A DNA stretch of 32,668 nt, taken from Steroidobacter sp. Lineage in GTDB: Bacteria; Pseudomonadota; Gammaproteobacteria; Steroidobacterales; Steroidobacteraceae. The notes beneath the pieces are model-generated. The model ran no database searches. It worked only from the letters and a program-made list of their open reading frames with translations, and had not been told where the DNA came from. A program made the translations under genes and the position numbers. The DNA is taken from the NCBI GenBank assembly GCA_025929585.1, contig JAICPY010000042.1, forward strand, positions 1 to 32,668. The letters are read 5' to 3'. Shown piece after piece: positions 31,764 to 32,668 of the stretch (position 1 is its first letter; every line of letters starts with the position of its first letter).

Positions 31764-32456
31764 ATGGCTGATACTTCCCCAACCTCACCTCATTGGCCCT
31801 CCATCGACCTCGTCCTGCTCGATATGGACGGCACGCTGCTGGACTTGCACTTCGATAATCATTTTTGGCTGGAGGTGATTCCGCAGCGCTATGCGAAGCT
31901 GCATCGGATTACGCTCGAGCGGGCGCGAGAGCTTCTCGATCCGCGGTTCGCGGCGAAGCAGGGGACACTCGACTGGTATTGCGTCGATTTTTGGACTCGC
32001 GAGCTGTCGCTGAACGTCGCGGAGCTCAAGCGCGAGCTGAGCGAGCACGTGCGCTTTTTGCCTGGGGCCGAGCGCTTTCTACAAGCACTCAGAGACCGCG
32101 GCTTGCGCACCGCGTTGGTGACGAATGCGCATCAAGAAAGCCTGGCTGTGAAGGCAAAACAAACGGATCTGATCCGTTATTTCGATCATGTCGTGAGCTC
32201 CCACCGCTATGGCGTCCCAAAGGAGCACCCCGAATTCTGGCAAGCGCTGCAAGCGGAGCTAGAGTTCGAGCCGGCGCGCACATTGTTCGTCGATGACAGC
32301 ATCGCCGTGCTGCGTGCCGCGCGTAACTATGGGATTGCACAGATCTTCGCGATCACACATCCGGATTCCACTCAGCAGGGCAGAATCGTCGAGGAGTTTC
32401 CAGCGGTGCGTTCAGTAATCGATTTATTAGGAGTGACGGTGACCGGTGACGGGTAA
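31764..32456 (+). CDS. yrfG: HAD-superfamily GMP/IMP nucleotidase
   Basis: Dephosphorylates GMP and IMP; homologous to E. coli YrfG. 230 residues. HAD motif I is LVLLDMDGTLLDLHFDN (D20 nucleophile, D22). The family segment FWLEVIPQRYAKLHRI comes next, with GTLDWYCVDFW in the cap, then motif II VTNAHQES, motif III around VPKEHPEFW, and motif IV FVDDSIAVLRAARNYGI. The start is ATG 31764, with no Shine-Dalgarno sequence, ten bases after element I. The last residues VTVTGDG are encoded by the first units of element K and the TAA lies in GGGTAAG, so the repeat supplies the C-terminus. Confidence 0.94.
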   Translation: MADTSPTSPHWPSIDLVLLDMDGTLLDLHFDNHFWLEVIPQRYAKLHRITLERARELLDPRFAAKQGTLDWYCVDFWTRELSLNVAELKRELSEHVRFLPGAERFLQALRDRGLRTALVTNAHQESLAVKAKQTDLIRYFDHVVSSHRYGVPKEHPEFWQALQAELEFEPARTLFVDDSIAVLRAARNYGIAQIFAITHPDSTQQGRIVEEFPAVRSVIDLLGVTVTGDG

Positions 32457-32668
32457 GAATGTCGATTGTGCGTGTCGCGACGTGGCTCGAACATTTACGT
32501 CCCGTATCCAAGGATGGCCATTTGAATACGCGTGGCTCTCCGAAACGGTCTGGCCGTCGGAGCTAACACTTGACAGACTGAAAGCAGGAAACGAAAACTC
32601 TTGCCCGTCACCCGTCACCCGTCACCCGTCACCCGTCACCCGTCACCCGTCACCCGTCACCCGTCACC
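32432..32668. repeat. Inward-facing heptad element K with expanded right array (runs off the window)
   Basis: The left arm is GTGACG, GTGACCG and GTGACGG plus core-like GTAAGAAT (from 32433). It overlaps the last codons of the nucleotidase gene. The right arm begins CTTGC (32600-32604) and continues with nine perfect CCCGTCA heptads (32604-32666) and two more bases at the window edge. The array probably continues. The loop is about 140 bases and contains no gene I can support. Confidence 0.88.

Noticed and set aside
32604-32668. CRISPR-like array of CCCGTCA repeats
   Set aside because: Units are 7 bases with no spacers between them and no cas genes in the window; it is a tandem repeat arm.

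Overview
The gene set suggests a gammaproteobacterium, probably of the Xanthomonadales/Nevskiales/Steroidobacterales type. The grounds are PlsB, TtcA, a GMP/IMP nucleotidase of the YrfG type, OMPLA phospholipase, DUF3301 and DUF465 proteins, PhaR, and large Caulobacter/xanthomonad-style TonB-dependent receptors with nearby sulfotransferases. This taxonomic call is inference from gene families. I see no rRNA, tRNA, insertion sequence, integrase, reverse transcriptase or CRISPR array.

Layout. (1) Bases 1-9.7 kb are an accessory surface/uptake block: the last codons of one TonB-dependent receptor, a TPR-sulfotransferase, a second complete TonB-dependent receptor with a long regulated leader, two more sulfotransferases (the second with a degenerate PAPS loop), a 2-oxoglutarate/Fe(II) oxygenase and a TPR-fused 2-oxoglutarate/Fe(II) oxygenase. 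Together they could hydroxylate and sulfate a product linked to the receptors. (2) 9.7-15.0 kb holds a DUF192 protein and a lipoprotein, then a carbon-storage group: glgC, a LEA14-like lipoprotein, glgA and the PHA regulator phaR. (3) 15.5-22.6 kb holds a cysteine synthase, a two-gene RND efflux pump and an M32 carboxypeptidase. (4) 22.7-32.5 kb is housekeeping: ttcA, an alpha/beta hydrolase, a tiny lipoprotein, plsB, pldA, arfB, a MscS-like channel, DUF465 and DUF3301 proteins and a HAD nucleotidase.

The most unusual content is between the genes. From 6.9 kb on, at least twelve spacers are built almost entirely from one kind of element. Tandem 7- or 8-base units point inward from both sides toward a short core that usually contains CAGA on the left and TCTG on the right, so the two arms are complementary and could fold into a long hairpin. 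The unit sequence differs from element to element (GTGATGAG, GTGTAGAG, GTGACGAA, GCGGTTA, GGGATAG, AGTCCGC, GTGACGG), but the two arms of one element match each other. Units usually carry a stop triplet. The stop codons of neighbouring genes often lie inside the outermost unit, and the C-rich arm often runs right up to the next start codon. The architecture is conserved while the sequence is not. I know of no named family that fits, and I treat this as the main discovery candidate. A second, unrelated repeat family (REPIN-like inverted copies plus a short hairpin repeat) fills 26.9-27.2 kb.

Everything here comes from reading the sequence. No database search, folding or comparative computation was run.
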